From: Bacteroidales bacterium
Lineage (GTDB): Bacteria > Bacteroidota > Bacteroidia > Bacteroidales > JAADGE01
Direction: 5' to 3'
Assembly (NCBI GenBank): GCA_021648725.1
Contig: JAKISF010000026.1
Span: forward strand, 1-52,499
Length of the DNA: 52,499 bases
Shown: piece by piece, positions 1-8,552 of the stretch
How positions within the stretch are numbered: position 1 is the stretch's first letter
How the letters are laid out: every line of letters starts with the position of its first letter
Position numbers and translations under genes: made by a program
Notes under the pieces: generated by a model
Told to the model about the DNA's origin: nothing
What the model saw: the letters and a program-made list of their open reading frames with translations, nothing else
Databases searched by the model: none

Positions 1-70
1 GTTTATCAAATAAAATCAGCGATATTAATAGCTTGTATAATTTGTTCTAAATTAACAATTTACAATCAAA

Positions 71-244
71 CTAACAACTTTTTTTCATTATTTCGAGCAT
101 TTTTTTAACTTCGTAAAGTAGAATTAAGGCATTGTTTAGGTATGATGAACTGATATTAATAAATTCTTCTCTGACATCTTCAGTTGAGAAACATGGTGTA
201 TCATTTTGAGAGAATCTCTTAATTATTTCCCATTCTAACTTCAT
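71..244 (-). CDS. Small 57-aa protein, possibly a truncated winged-helix N-terminal piece
   Basis: I translated this ATG-to-TAG frame by hand; it gives 57 residues. The sequence has a helix-turn-helix-like pattern (STEDVREEF, then SSYLNNALILLYE), loosely like the N-terminal DNA-binding part of AbiEi-type antitoxins. The remainder of such a protein is absent, because the frame ends in KKSC soon after the putative recognition helix. It lies downstream of, and on the same strand as, the 75-residue protein at 419-646, 174 bp away, so the two could be co-transcribed. It may be a genuine small regulator or the broken start of a larger gene. Family assignment is a guess. Confidence 0.35.
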   Translation of the reverse strand: MKLEWEIIKRFSQNDTPCFSTEDVREEFINISSSYLNNALILLYEVKKMLEIMKKSC

Positions 245-302
245 TGGTTGTTGTTTATATCCTTTAAATCACAAATAATAGTATTATAAAGATACAAACA
301 GC

Positions 303-331
303 AACCACAAACAAAACTGAAATTTGTGGTT
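303..331. repeat. Hairpin with 9-bp perfect stem
   Basis: AACCACAAA at 303-311 pairs with TTTGTGGTT at 323-331. It lies just downstream of the minus-strand gene at 419-646. There is no clear T-run after it on the minus strand, so it is at best a weak terminator or mRNA end structure. Confidence 0.4.
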
Positions 332-418
332 TAACAGAGTTTTTTGATTTATTTTAAAGTAAACTATTCTTTATTAAATAACCCAAGAATACTGTTTTTT
401 TCTCTCAAAATACTCAGT

Positions 419-646
419 CTAAGCGTTTTTAATTATATCTCTGTTCCTTCCGACAAAATCATCAAGTATAATATCAAATACATTTTTCATCGTATCATCT
501 GAAATTTTAGAAATATGCTCAACAATATCTTTTGACCTCTGCGAGATATAAACGCTTGTGCCGTTTCTGTTGTTCTGCCCTTGTTTCTTGTCATAATAGT
601 TTTCAAATAACTCATTCAAATTCTTAAATTTCTTACTGTTTTCCAT
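419..646 (-). CDS. Small ribbon-helix-helix-like protein (DUF3408-like)
   Basis: A 75-residue protein with a charged N-terminal third (KFKNLNELFENYY), a basic linker and a C-terminal half reading TSVYISQRSKDIVEHISKI followed by a helix ending in FDIILDDFVGR. This strand-helix-helix layout resembles the C-terminal ribbon-helix-helix portion of DUF3408/TraB-like proteins from Bacteroidota conjugative elements, which are usually longer. A DNA-binding role is inferred. It starts with ATG, and a 24-bp perfect palindrome lies about 80 bp upstream (726-749), a plausible operator. The surrounding kilobase is poor in genes, consistent with a decayed mobile or accessory region. Confidence 0.5.
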   Translation of the reverse strand: MENSKKFKNLNELFENYYDKKQGQNNRNGTSVYISQRSKDIVEHISKISDDTMKNVFDIILDDFVGRNRDIIKNA

Positions 647-725
647 AATTGTTTTTATTAATGAATAATATAGATTTACACTTTTAAAGTCATATCCTAA
701 TGTTCTTTCCTAAGCTTCATAGTCA

Positions 726-749
726 GTATAAAGTATTAATACTTTATAC
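726..749. promoter_or_regulatory. 24-bp perfect palindrome, candidate operator
   Basis: GTATAAAGTATT at 726-737 is followed immediately by its reverse complement at 738-749, with no spacer. It sits upstream of the ribbon-helix-helix-like gene (start at 646). Perfect uninterrupted palindromes of this size are typical dimer-binding sites. The link to that protein is inference. Confidence 0.45.
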
Positions 750-796
750 ATCAGAACATATCAATAAGTAATACAATATTGCAATAGTTAAGTACG

Positions 797-818
797 TATT
801 CTTATACACATAAGAATA
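797..818. repeat. Inverted repeat, 9-bp arms with a 4-bp spacer
   Basis: TATTCTTAT at 797-805 and ATAAGAATA at 810-818 are perfect inverted arms separated by ACAC. It lies 48 bp from the 726-749 palindrome but differs in sequence. It could be a second operator or a small hairpin. Confidence 0.35.
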
Positions 819-877
819 AATGTCCTAAATTCAAGTAATAAATGCAACTTTTTGTAGCGATAAAAATTGAGAAATAA

Positions 878-1102
878 TTATATATTCTTAGATTTTGTCT
901 GGTTCTGATTAAAATAATATCAGAAAGTTTTTCCTACTTCATTTTCCATGTTCTGCCTTGGTTTTGGCTACCGAGTTTTGTTTTTTATTTCATTGGCGAT
1001 AAAAATGACAGCCAGAATGAAAAAATTAAAGTAGCGGCAGAAACTTCTTCTGACATTGAACCATTAATTGTTGATTCTTTTAAAACTGATAGTATTAATT
1101 AA
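878..1102 (+). pseudogene. Open frame without ATG, possible C-terminal remnant of a membrane protein
   Basis: A frame open from just after a stop at 875-877 to TAA at 1100-1102, with no ATG. It reads as a hydrophobic aromatic stretch (FHVLPWFWLPSFVFYFIG) followed by a polar acidic tail (KNDSQNEKIKVAAE...). A membrane segment followed by a soluble tail is protein-like, and its lack of a start suggests the 3' end of a gene whose front has been lost. No family is recognised. It could also be chance in AT-rich DNA. Confidence 0.25.
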
Positions 1103-1458
1103 AGTTTAAAAAAAGTGGAGAATTTGAAAAAAAAACGAACCTCTTTTTTATTCGTAAAATTCAGATACAGAATGTAAAGCAATAACCATAAACTATTAAA
1201 ATTATTTTTTGTGAAAATCTTAAATCTTACAAGCAGCAATAAAAAACAGTAAAACGCTTAACAAATAAATTTTGAACATTGAAATCGAGCTCTTGCCCTT
1301 TAAAATCTCAGCATTTTGCATTTCACAAATTTGCTCTTTTTTATTTTTTTTATAAATTCATGTTTAAATATATTAGTTTTCCTTAATTTTAAACATATTG
1401 AATTTTGAGGATGTTAACGAAAGTTATTATCTAAAACTTATACATTAACTATATTCAC
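1103..1458. other. AT-rich stretch ahead of the TPR-CHAT gene
   Basis: No plus-strand gene or convincing TAnnTTTG promoter is visible in these 356 bp. The only protein-like signal is the tiny minus-strand frame at 1220-1321. The promoter of the TPR-CHAT gene must lie here or read in from further upstream, but I could not place it. Confidence 0.4.
1220..1321 (-). CDS. Possible 33-aa lipoprotein-like peptide or gene remnant
   Basis: An ATG-to-TAA frame of 34 codons. From an internal ATG at 1279 it reads MFKIYLLSVLLFFIAACKI, which looks like a lipoprotein signal with a lipobox (IAAC) and almost no mature protein. It could be a small lysis-type lipopeptide, the broken start of a lipoprotein gene, or chance. 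The surrounding DNA is otherwise empty. Confidence 0.2.
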   Translation of the reverse strand: MQNAEILKGKSSISMFKIYLLSVLLFFIAACKI

Positions 1459-4400
1459 ATGAAACATATTCTTTCAATTTTAATCGTTCTGATTATTTTC
1501 AACAATGCTTTTTCTCAAACAGTCAATCAAGATACTCTTCGAGCAAGAGAATATTTAAGAACATCTGAAAAATTCAAAGAAGAATCAAAGTTCGAAAATT
1601 CATTGGAATACCTGAAAAAAGCTGAAAAAATCTATTCAACTTACAACCTCAATAAGGCTTTGTTAGAATGTGAATTAAAAAAAAGCGATATTTTTATTCG
1701 TAAAGGCGATTTAAATCAGGCGCTTGAAATTTTAAAAACAGGAAAACAAAAAGCTTTAAGTTTATCCGGTGAAAATTCGGTATTATATGCAGATTTTTGC
1801 GAAAAAACAGGTTTGGTTTATCTTTATGTAAAAAAGTATTCGGATGCTAAAAAATTATGGATAAAAACTTTAGTAATCCGAAAAAAAATATACGACAGTA
1901 ACCATATCAAACTTTCAGATTCATATAATAATTTAGGTGTATTATATTCTCAAACAGGTGATTATCTCAGAAGCCTTAAACTCCACCAAAATGCATTAAA
2001 AATCAGAGAAGAAATACTTCCCGAAGATGATTTAAAGATTGCTGCTTCGCTAATGAATATAGGCAGAGCATATTCTAAAATTGAAAATCCTGATTTAACT
2101 TTAATATATTTTTTAAAGTCATTGAAAATTAAAAAAAAGAAGCTTGATTCGTTTAATCCCGAACTTGCATCTTTATATAATATTACCGGAGATGTTTACA
2201 AAAAATTAGAAGAATATAATCTGTCAATAAAAAACTATAAAAATGCACTTTTAATAAAACAGAATAATAATGGTGAAAACCATCCCGAAACAGCCGGAAT
2301 ATATGCTAATTTGGGAGATGTGTATAATTTAACCGGAAATTACAATAAAGCATCGGAATACAATGAAAAAGCATTGCGAATATTTAAAGGAAAATACGGA
2401 GAAAACCACTGGACAGTTGCAAAAATATTAATAAATATCGGCAGTGTTTATTTAAATAAGGATGATATTAAAAAAGCGATTGAGAATTTCAATAATTCAT
2501 TAGAAATAAGCAAAAAACTATATAAAGTTTGGAATTTAAAAACAGCACAACAGTACACGAAAATAGGGTTGATTCTAAATAAGAAAAATGAAAATATTGC
2601 TGCAGAAAACTATTTTAATAATGCATTAAAAATCCAACAAAATGTTTTAAAAAGTGATAATCATCCCGAAATTGCTGAAACGTATCTTAATATCGGAAAT
2701 ACATATAAAAATAACAAAGAGTATTATGCGGCTTTGGAAAATTATAACAAAAGTTTAGCGATAAGACTAAAAATATCCGGGAACAAACATCCGGAAACAG
2801 CTCGTATTTATAAATTAACGGCATCGGTTTATAAAGCAAAAAAAGAATATACGGCAGAACTTAAATATTTACAAAAAGCATTAATCAGCAATATTGAAAA
2901 TTTTGATTCTCAGGATATTACAACTAACTCTGCTTTTAATAAATCAAATTTCTGTTTTAATCAAAATATAGTTTTAGAAACTCTTAATATGAAAGCCGGT
3001 GCCTTTTGGAATTTGTATTTAAGAACTAATAATACGGATAATTTAAAAGAAGCATTTAAGGTGTATAAACTTTCTGATTTAATTATCGAAAGAATAAAAA
3101 AAACAGTTTTAAAAAAAGAAGATAAAAAATATTTAGCAGAAAATATATCGAAAGTATATGAGAAAGCTGCCGTATTATGTTTACAGTTATATAAAAAGAC
3201 AAATGAAAATAAATATTTAAATAAATCCTTTTATTATTCAGAAAAAAACAAACAAGGTGTATTACTTTCTATACCCGAGGCAACAGATTTTGCAGACGTT
3301 TTGAATTCAGTCTTAAATGTTGAAACTGATTTATTAGCAGATATTACTTATTTCAGAAAAAAAGTTACTGAAAATCCCGGCGACACAAAAATCAGAACAA
3401 AATTGCTTACATTATACAAAGAACATAATTCTTTTATCTCAAACTTAAAAAATAATCATAAAGAATATTACGAATTAAAATACAAGCCTGTTTTTGTAAC
3501 AGCAGAAGATATTCAAAACCTGATAAATGACAGTACGCTTGTATTGCATTATTTTTATCCTGAAACTTCGAAGTATATGTATGTTTACATGATTGAAAAA
3601 GATAAAACAAGCATACGTTTTATAAAAAATATTGACGCTTTTAGTGATAAAATTATAAGTTTCAGAAAACATCTTATTTCTGATGATGAAAGCAGTGTAA
3701 AAGCCTATGCCCGAGAAGGATATTCATTGTACAAAGATTTACTTCCGAATATTTCAGAAAATGATGGTTCAACAAAACAGTTGATAATTATTCCTGACGG
3801 AAATTTAGGAATGATTCCTTTTGAGTCGCTGTTAACAGAAGAATATTTCGGAAGTTGGAATCAATTTAGTGATTATCCTTACCTGATTAAAAAATATGCT
3901 GTTTCTTATTCATTGTCGGCAAACGAATTGCAAAAAAACTTATATGAAAATTATCAGAGAAAAATTAATCTGTCAATTAATGATTCTGTTGATTCTGTTG
4001 ATTCAATTTACATGGATGATTGGGTCGGCATTGCCCCTGTTTTTGATGATATGAGCATAAACAAAACATCCGGCAAAACTCGTGATATTCTGAAAAACAC
4101 ACAAAAAACATTTCAAGATAACACCCAAACACATTTTTTGAGCAATAATAACATTTCTTATCTTCCGGAAAGTGAGAATGAAATAACAGCAATATACAAC
4201 GCGTTTCAAAATTCAGAAAAAATGCCTGAAACGGATTTACGTGAAGAAGCTGACGAGTTTTTTATTAAATCAATTGATTCGGAAGAATTTAAAATTATTC
4301 ATATTGCTTCCCACGGATTTATTAATTCCGAAAAACCTGAATTTTCAGGTATTATATTGGCAAACAGCAACACTGATGAAAATGACGGAATTTTATTAAT

Positions 4401-4734
4401 GAATGAAATATTTGACATGAAACTGAATTCCGATTTAATTGTATTATCAGCTTTTGAAACAGGAATAAAAAAGTTTCGAAGAGGAGAAGGTATTTTAGCA
4501 CTTACAAGAGCATTGTTGTATACAGGAACAAAAAATATTGTTATTTCTCTTTGGCAGGTTTCTGACAAATCAACCGTAAAGTTGATGGTTAATTTTTATA
4601 AGGATATTCTGAATAAACATGATAATCCGCCCGGCTATAATCATTCATTGCAAACAGCAAAATTAAAACTCATAAACGAAGGGGAATATGCACATCCCTT
4701 TTATTGGAGTCCGTTTATTTTAATAGGAAATTAA
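1459..4734 (+). CDS. Exported TPR-CHAT protein lacking the catalytic cysteine
   Basis: A 1091-residue protein. Residues 1-19 form a signal peptide (hydrophobic run ending AFSQ). Residues of about 25-480 are tandem tetratricopeptide repeats of the kinesin-light-chain type, with recurring NLG/NIG and HPE motifs. A linking helical region follows, and the C-terminal third is a CHAT domain (caspase-like fold). The family histidine is present in HIASHG (H952), as are EGILALTRALLYTG and SLWQVSD. The motif normally written LSACETG is LSAFETG here, so the nucleophile position 999 is Phe (codon TTT at 4453-4455, one base from TGT). By family knowledge this should abolish peptidase activity, leaving a binding or scaffold role. 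The signal peptide places it outside the cytoplasm. The convergent neighbour is a zinc-ribbon/propeller protein. Confidence 0.85.
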   Translation: MKHILSILIVLIIFNNAFSQTVNQDTLRAREYLRTSEKFKEESKFENSLEYLKKAEKIYSTYNLNKALLECELKKSDIFIRKGDLNQALEILKTGKQKALSLSGENSVLYADFCEKTGLVYLYVKKYSDAKKLWIKTLVIRKKIYDSNHIKLSDSYNNLGVLYSQTGDYLRSLKLHQNALKIREEILPEDDLKIAASLMNIGRAYSKIENPDLTLIYFLKSLKIKKKKLDSFNPELASLYNITGDVYKKLEEYNLSIKNYKNALLIKQNNNGENHPETAGIYANLGDVYNLTGNYNKASEYNEKALRIFKGKYGENHWTVAKILINIGSVYLNKDDIKKAIENFNNSLEISKKLYKVWNLKTAQQYTKIGLILNKKNENIAAENYFNNALKIQQNVLKSDNHPEIAETYLNIGNTYKNNKEYYAALENYNKSLAIRLKISGNKHPETARIYKLTASVYKAKKEYTAELKYLQKALISNIENFDSQDITTNSAFNKSNFCFNQNIVLETLNMKAGAFWNLYLRTNNTDNLKEAFKVYKLSDLIIERIKKTVLKKEDKKYLAENISKVYEKAAVLCLQLYKKTNENKYLNKSFYYSEKNKQGVLLSIPEATDFADVLNSVLNVETDLLADITYFRKKVTENPGDTKIRTKLLTLYKEHNSFISNLKNNHKEYYELKYKPVFVTAEDIQNLINDSTLVLHYFYPETSKYMYVYMIEKDKTSIRFIKNIDAFSDKIISFRKHLISDDESSVKAYAREGYSLYKDLLPNISENDGSTKQLIIIPDGNLGMIPFESLLTEEYFGSWNQFSDYPYLIKKYAVSYSLSANELQKNLYENYQRKINLSINDSVDSVDSIYMDDWVGIAPVFDDMSINKTSGKTRDILKNTQKTFQDNTQTHFLSNNNISYLPESENEITAIYNAFQNSEKMPETDLREEADEFFIKSIDSEEFKIIHIASHGFINSEKPEFSGIILANSNTDENDGILLMNEIFDMKLNSDLIVLSAFETGIKKFRRGEGILALTRALLYTGTKNIVISLWQVSDKSTVKLMVNFYKDILNKHDNPPGYNHSLQTAKLKLINEGEYAHPFYWSPFILIGN

Positions 4735-4762
4735 AATCTGTTATTTCAAAATCTGAATGGTT

Positions 4763-6436
4763 TTACAAGTAATCATCTTTTGACTTTTTGGCTTCTTCAA
4801 GCTCTTCGAGTAAATCTTCGTCTTCATTTATTGTACCCGGACTACGCCAAACCTGAGAACCGTCAGATGCTAAAATACGGAAATTATTAAAATCCTGATC
4901 ACATAAATGCATTTCTCCTGTTTCTCCTACTGCCATTCTTTCCATGTCTGTTCCTAAGGGGAAATTGTTGATATCATTTAAAGGGCCTGCCAGTATTTTA
5001 AAAGAGCCGTCAGGGCTGATTTTACCCACATGTGAATAATTTTCATTACCAATATCATTTTTATGATCAAATAGAACATATATTGTTCCGTCTTTTGTAA
5101 CACCGCAATCTTGTATCTTATCAACACCTTTTAGCTTAGGTTTAACAATTTCAAGCAGTTTTCCTTTACGGTCGAAGCGTGCAAACTTCCCTTTTTCTCT
5201 GTCCAAAACATAAAGTGTATTATCAGGACCACCCATTAACCAAGCTTCATCAGGGAACATTGTCGGTTGATCTGCCAACTGCTTGAAACTAACTTCATCT
5301 CTAAATTTTAATTTTAAATCTTCATAGCCTTCCCAAAGAGGAATACGATTCCCGTCAATATCAAAACGTCTTGGAGTATATTCATAAAACTCATAATTCT
5401 CTTCAAGGTCTAACCATCTTCTGTAGATAATTACACTTCCGTCTGTGCAAATTGCAATTCCCTCATGATCATAAGCTGTAATTAAGTTTTCATTCTCTTC
5501 TTCATTTTCAATTTTGGATATCAAAGCTCCTGTTACAGAATTAAAAATAAATACAAGGTGTTCATCTCTATCAATTACCCAAATCCTGTTGTTGTGTTTA
5601 TCATATAATAATCGAGCATAATCGGATATATCAAACTTCTTAGTTTGCCAGCGTAAGCCCCCGGACTTGTCCGAAAGACCAAGTCGTCCGGCACTATCTT
5701 GTTCCCACAGCAAAATCGTATTACCTGAGGGGAGTGCTTCCAAGTCAATAAAATCATCAATATCGTAAGGCAGTAAAGCAACATTTTCGCCTATATCCAG
5801 AATAATAAACCAAGGTCTTGCAACAGTTACCGGATTAAGTCTTGACCATATCTCATCGGGTACAAGTAAATCGTTTCCGCAAAATTGGCAATTTACTTTA
5901 CGGGAAGATCCGTCAAGAGGCAACTGCCCTCCGCAATGGTAACACCAAATACAGATACCTTCTTTAGTGTCTTCGATTTTAGTTCCTGAATCACCGGGAG
6001 ATTCTTCCCCAATGAGAAATTTGACATTCGGGATTACTTTATTAAACCATTCCGGAGGTTTTCGCACACTCCAAATTTTTCCGCATACGGTACAATTAAA
6101 TTCATTGTGTCCGGTTTCAGCAACTTCAAGAACATCTTTTAAAGGCCAAAGTGTACCGCAGCCATCTGCACATCTGGGAATCATGTTTCCGAATATCATA
6201 CTGAAATTGCCGAAGCCTCCTATAATACCATTGGAAAATGAGTCAGTTTCCGGTTTAAAAGTAGTTGCTTCAACCAAATTTTCTGTTACAAGTTTTTGCC
6301 AGAGTTCCACCGGAGCAAAGGATACTTCTCCGCAAGTATTACATAATATTTTCTCTGCTGCTTTGTTAATCGGTAAAGTATCACCACAATTTGAACAATC
6401 AATTGAAAACTTTAAACTTATGCTTTTTATGGACAT
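4763..6436 (-). CDS. Triple zinc-ribbon and beta-propeller protein of unknown function
   Basis: A 557-residue protein with no signal peptide, so probably cytoplasmic. The N-terminal ~200 residues carry three Cys-pair modules: C14xxC17 with C32xxC35; a CADGCG motif followed by CTVCGK; and CYHCGG followed by CQFCGN. The first and third modules are followed by similar acidic-aromatic segments (VELWQKL and DEIWSRL), so one probably arose by duplication. The remainder consists of repeated strands with WVIDRD-, YVLDRE- and IYVLFD-like motifs, suggesting an NHL/SMP-30-like beta-propeller. It ends with an acidic, lysine-rich tail. It is convergent with the TPR-CHAT gene, 28 bp apart. I recognise no named family; a protein-binding role is inferred. 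Confidence 0.7.
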   Translation of the reverse strand: MSIKSISLKFSIDCSNCGDTLPINKAAEKILCNTCGEVSFAPVELWQKLVTENLVEATTFKPETDSFSNGIIGGFGNFSMIFGNMIPRCADGCGTLWPLKDVLEVAETGHNEFNCTVCGKIWSVRKPPEWFNKVIPNVKFLIGEESPGDSGTKIEDTKEGICIWCYHCGGQLPLDGSSRKVNCQFCGNDLLVPDEIWSRLNPVTVARPWFIILDIGENVALLPYDIDDFIDLEALPSGNTILLWEQDSAGRLGLSDKSGGLRWQTKKFDISDYARLLYDKHNNRIWVIDRDEHLVFIFNSVTGALISKIENEEENENLITAYDHEGIAICTDGSVIIYRRWLDLEENYEFYEYTPRRFDIDGNRIPLWEGYEDLKLKFRDEVSFKQLADQPTMFPDEAWLMGGPDNTLYVLDREKGKFARFDRKGKLLEIVKPKLKGVDKIQDCGVTKDGTIYVLFDHKNDIGNENYSHVGKISPDGSFKILAGPLNDINNFPLGTDMERMAVGETGEMHLCDQDFNNFRILASDGSQVWRSPGTINEDEDLLEELEEAKKSKDDYL

Positions 6437-6471
6437 ATCTGAATAATGTAAATATTTATTTTCCTCAATTT

Positions 6472-6606
6472 ATGAAAAAAAACGGTAATATCATAATTAT
6501 TAACAATATAGTTTTGAAGCAGTGTTTAACCGGAACATTAAAGGCGATTCATGAAGTTCTTATTATTGAAGATGAGAAATATTTTAATAAGATAGAGGAT
6601 TTATGA
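6472..6606 (+). CDS. Possible 44-aa small protein
   Basis: An ATG start (MKKNGNIIII) with 44 codons, placed divergently from the zinc-ribbon gene and followed two bases later by a strong hairpin terminator. The terminator spacing is the main argument for a real short gene. The sequence has an aliphatic centre and an acidic end (EDEKYFNKIEDL) and matches nothing I know. Confidence 0.3.
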   Translation: MKKNGNIIIINNIVLKQCLTGTLKAIHEVLIIEDEKYFNKIEDL

Positions 6607-6608
6607 TA

Positions 6609-6638
6609 AAAAAAGCTGACTTTATAATCAGCTTTTTT
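6609..6638. terminator. Bidirectional hairpin terminator
   Basis: AAAAAAGCTGA (6609-6619) pairs with TCAGCTTTTTT (6628-6638) around an 8-base loop, giving a U-run on either strand. It would stop the small plus-strand frame and the lipoprotein transcript arriving from the other side. Confidence 0.8.
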
Positions 6639-6683
6639 AGTTTTTAAATAGTTAACATTATTTGTTCGTACAATATTATATTA

Positions 6684-7136
6684 TTAATTGCCGGGGTGAA
6701 TAGAATAACTGCCGTCTCCCTGAAAATTTGTTAAAACCATAGTAACTTTCCAAGTGCCTGCTTTACCTTCTATTGAAACGCCGGAATAAGAGTCAATGTC
6801 GGAGCCTCCGTTTATTGTATGGTTTAAAACTTCCTTCCCTTTTTTATCGTTTAAAATGAATTGAACACTTCCGGTCGATGAAGTAATATCAAAAGTTAGT
6901 GAAGCCTTATTTCCCGAATTAATCCAGGCAAAAGAATAAGTGCCGGAGTCTCCGCTTCCGGTAAAATCACCTGCGGGGTCACTTCCTGTTGATGTTACAT
7001 CTATGTTTCCGCTGAATGTATTTTCAATTACTTCGTTATCTTCATACTTGTTATATTTGCTGCAAGATGAAAATAACCCGAAACTCAGTATTCCGATTAA
7101 TAAAAAATTTACTATCATTTTCTTTAAAGTTCTCAT
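6684..7136 (-). CDS. Small lipoprotein of unknown function
   Basis: 150 residues. A basic start and hydrophobic run lead to a lipobox (LFSSC, Cys25), so the mature protein is probably lipid-anchored. The mature part is Ser/Gly/Thr-rich and ends in a predicted all-beta region (SGTYSFAWINSG, TLTFDITSSTGSVQFILND, GTWKVTMVL). That pattern resembles small bacterial jelly-roll domains in which a charged strand set is stabilised by glycine turns. It stands alone, with a terminator downstream at 6609-6638 and no recognisable promoter upstream. No named family assigned. Confidence 0.65.
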   Translation of the reverse strand: MRTLKKMIVNFLLIGILSFGLFSSCSKYNKYEDNEVIENTFSGNIDVTSTGSDPAGDFTGSGDSGTYSFAWINSGNKASLTFDITSSTGSVQFILNDKKGKEVLNHTINGGSDIDSYSGVSIEGKAGTWKVTMVLTNFQGDGSYSIHPGN

Positions 7137-7299
7137 AATTAGTAATTTTAAAAAATTTATAAAAAAAAGGTTTTATTATTTATAAAGCTGTCTGTTTTTT
7201 ATTTGATTCTTATATTTAATATATTCTTCTTTTATTGGTTTTAAAAAATATACTGTATAACTATATGAGTAAAGTTATAACTAAAAGGTTGGAATTTTT

Positions 7300-8508
7300 T
7301 TATTTAATTAAAACAGAGCTGTCTCCGTAACTTAAAAATCTGAAATTATTATTTAACGCAAAATCATAAACTTTTTTCCAGTCTTTACCGATAAATGCTG
7401 CAATTAACAGTAACAATGTGCTTTTAGGTTGGTGGAAGTTTGTAATGAGTTTATCGGTTAGTCTAAATTTGAATCCGGGAACAATAATAATTTGTGTTGA
7501 AGCATCAATTTTTGATATGCCTTTTTTCAACATATATGTAAGGATGTTTTTTAAAGCCCTTTCAGAACTTATACTTTGTTTCATATCATAAACTTCCCAT
7601 TGTTTGATATGAAAATTACTCAAATCAGGGTTTTGCTCTAATCTAAGACCTAAATAATATAAACTTTCTAATGTTCGTACTGTTGTTGTTCCCACGGCAG
7701 TAATTTTTCCGGCTTTTAAGATTAATTTCTCAATTAAATCCTTTGTAACAGAAAAATGTTCCGTATGCATTTCGTGTTCTGAAACAAAATCAGATTTAAC
7801 GGGTTTAAATGTTCCCGCACCCACGTGTAGAGTAATAAATCCTGTGTCAATTCCTTTTTTCGATAATGATTTTAATACATTTTCTGTAAAATGTAAGCCA
7901 GCAGTCGGTGCTGCCACAGAACCTTTATGTTTTGAATAAACGGTTTGATAACGTTTTTTATCATCTTCTTCCGATTTGCGTTTTAAATAGGGCGGGATAG
8001 GGGTTTGCCCTGTTTGTTCCAAAATATTGCCAAAACTTATTCCCGGGTTATCCCATGAAAATTCAATAATATGAGAGTCAAAAAATGATTCTTCTTTTTT
8101 CGCTTTAACAACCGTTTCTGAGTTATCAAGTTTCACATTTAAGTTTAGATTACCGGTTTTCCATTTTTTTAAGTTTCCTACAATACATTTCCACTTACAA
8201 CTTTTTACAGATTGAAACATTAAATTGTAATCAGTAGGCTCAACAGGTTCCAAACAAAAAATTTCAATATTTGCACCTGTGATTTTTTTAAAATTTAAGC
8301 GTGCTTGTATTACTTTTGTATTGTTAAAAACAAACAGCTCATTTGAAGAAAATAAATTCGTTAATTTTGAAAATGAACTGTTGGATATTTTACCTTTTTC
8401 GTAAACTAACAGTTTTGAGCTGTCACGTTCGGGTAAAGGGTATTTTGCAATTCTGTTCTCCGGAAGTTCGTAATTATAATCTTTTATTTGAAGTTCATTA
8501 AAGTTCAT
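7300..8508 (-). CDS. queA: S-adenosylmethionine:tRNA ribosyltransferase-isomerase
   Basis: QueA transfers and isomerises the ribosyl group of S-adenosylmethionine onto 7-aminomethyl-7-deazaguanine in tRNA, the penultimate step of queuosine synthesis. Family motifs seen: YPLPERDSSKLLVY near the start, FNNTKVIQARL, AAPTAGLHFT, HVGAGTFKPV, EHEMHTEHF, GTTTVRTLE and FHQPKSTLLLL. The size fits the family's longer Bacteroidota form. I place the start at the ATG at 8506-8508 (MNFNELQIKDYNY). The longer open frame to 8526 would need a TTG that overlaps the -7 promoter element at 8524-8531. It is divergent from the DUF2027-Smr gene. Confidence 0.95.
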   Translation of the reverse strand: MNFNELQIKDYNYELPENRIAKYPLPERDSSKLLVYEKGKISNSSFSKLTNLFSSNELFVFNNTKVIQARLNFKKITGANIEIFCLEPVEPTDYNLMFQSVKSCKWKCIVGNLKKWKTGNLNLNVKLDNSETVVKAKKEESFFDSHIIEFSWDNPGISFGNILEQTGQTPIPPYLKRKSEEDDKKRYQTVYSKHKGSVAAPTAGLHFTENVLKSLSKKGIDTGFITLHVGAGTFKPVKSDFVSEHEMHTEHFSVTKDLIEKLILKAGKITAVGTTTVRTLESLYYLGLRLEQNPDLSNFHIKQWEVYDMKQSISSERALKNILTYMLKKGISKIDASTQIIIVPGFKFRLTDKLITNFHQPKSTLLLLIAAFIGKDWKKVYDFALNNNFRFLSYGDSSVLIK

Positions 8509-8523
8509 ATTCAAAAATTTGTG

Positions 8524-8531
8524 CAAAGATA
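8524..8531 (-). promoter_or_regulatory. Putative -7 promoter element of queA
   Basis: On the minus strand this reads TATCTTTG, matching the Bacteroidota -7 consensus TAnnTTTG. No good -33 match sits 19 bp upstream. Its position makes the ATG at 8508 the credible queA start and implies a very short leader. Confidence 0.5.
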
Positions 8532-8552
8532 ATATTTGAATGTTAATCTTAG

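Noticed and set aside
3475-4568. Minus-strand frames of 65-89 codons inside the CHAT gene
   Set aside because: They lie entirely within a strongly supported gene, have no family resemblance, and arise from reading AT-rich codons in reverse.
5967-6446. 159-codon plus-strand frame opposite the zinc-ribbon gene
   Set aside because: It is an antisense shadow; the minus-strand frame has clear CxxC modules and propeller repeats.
8509-8526. Extended N-terminus of QueA
   Set aside because: It would need a TTG start overlapping the -7 promoter element; the ATG at 8508 gives the family-typical N-terminus.
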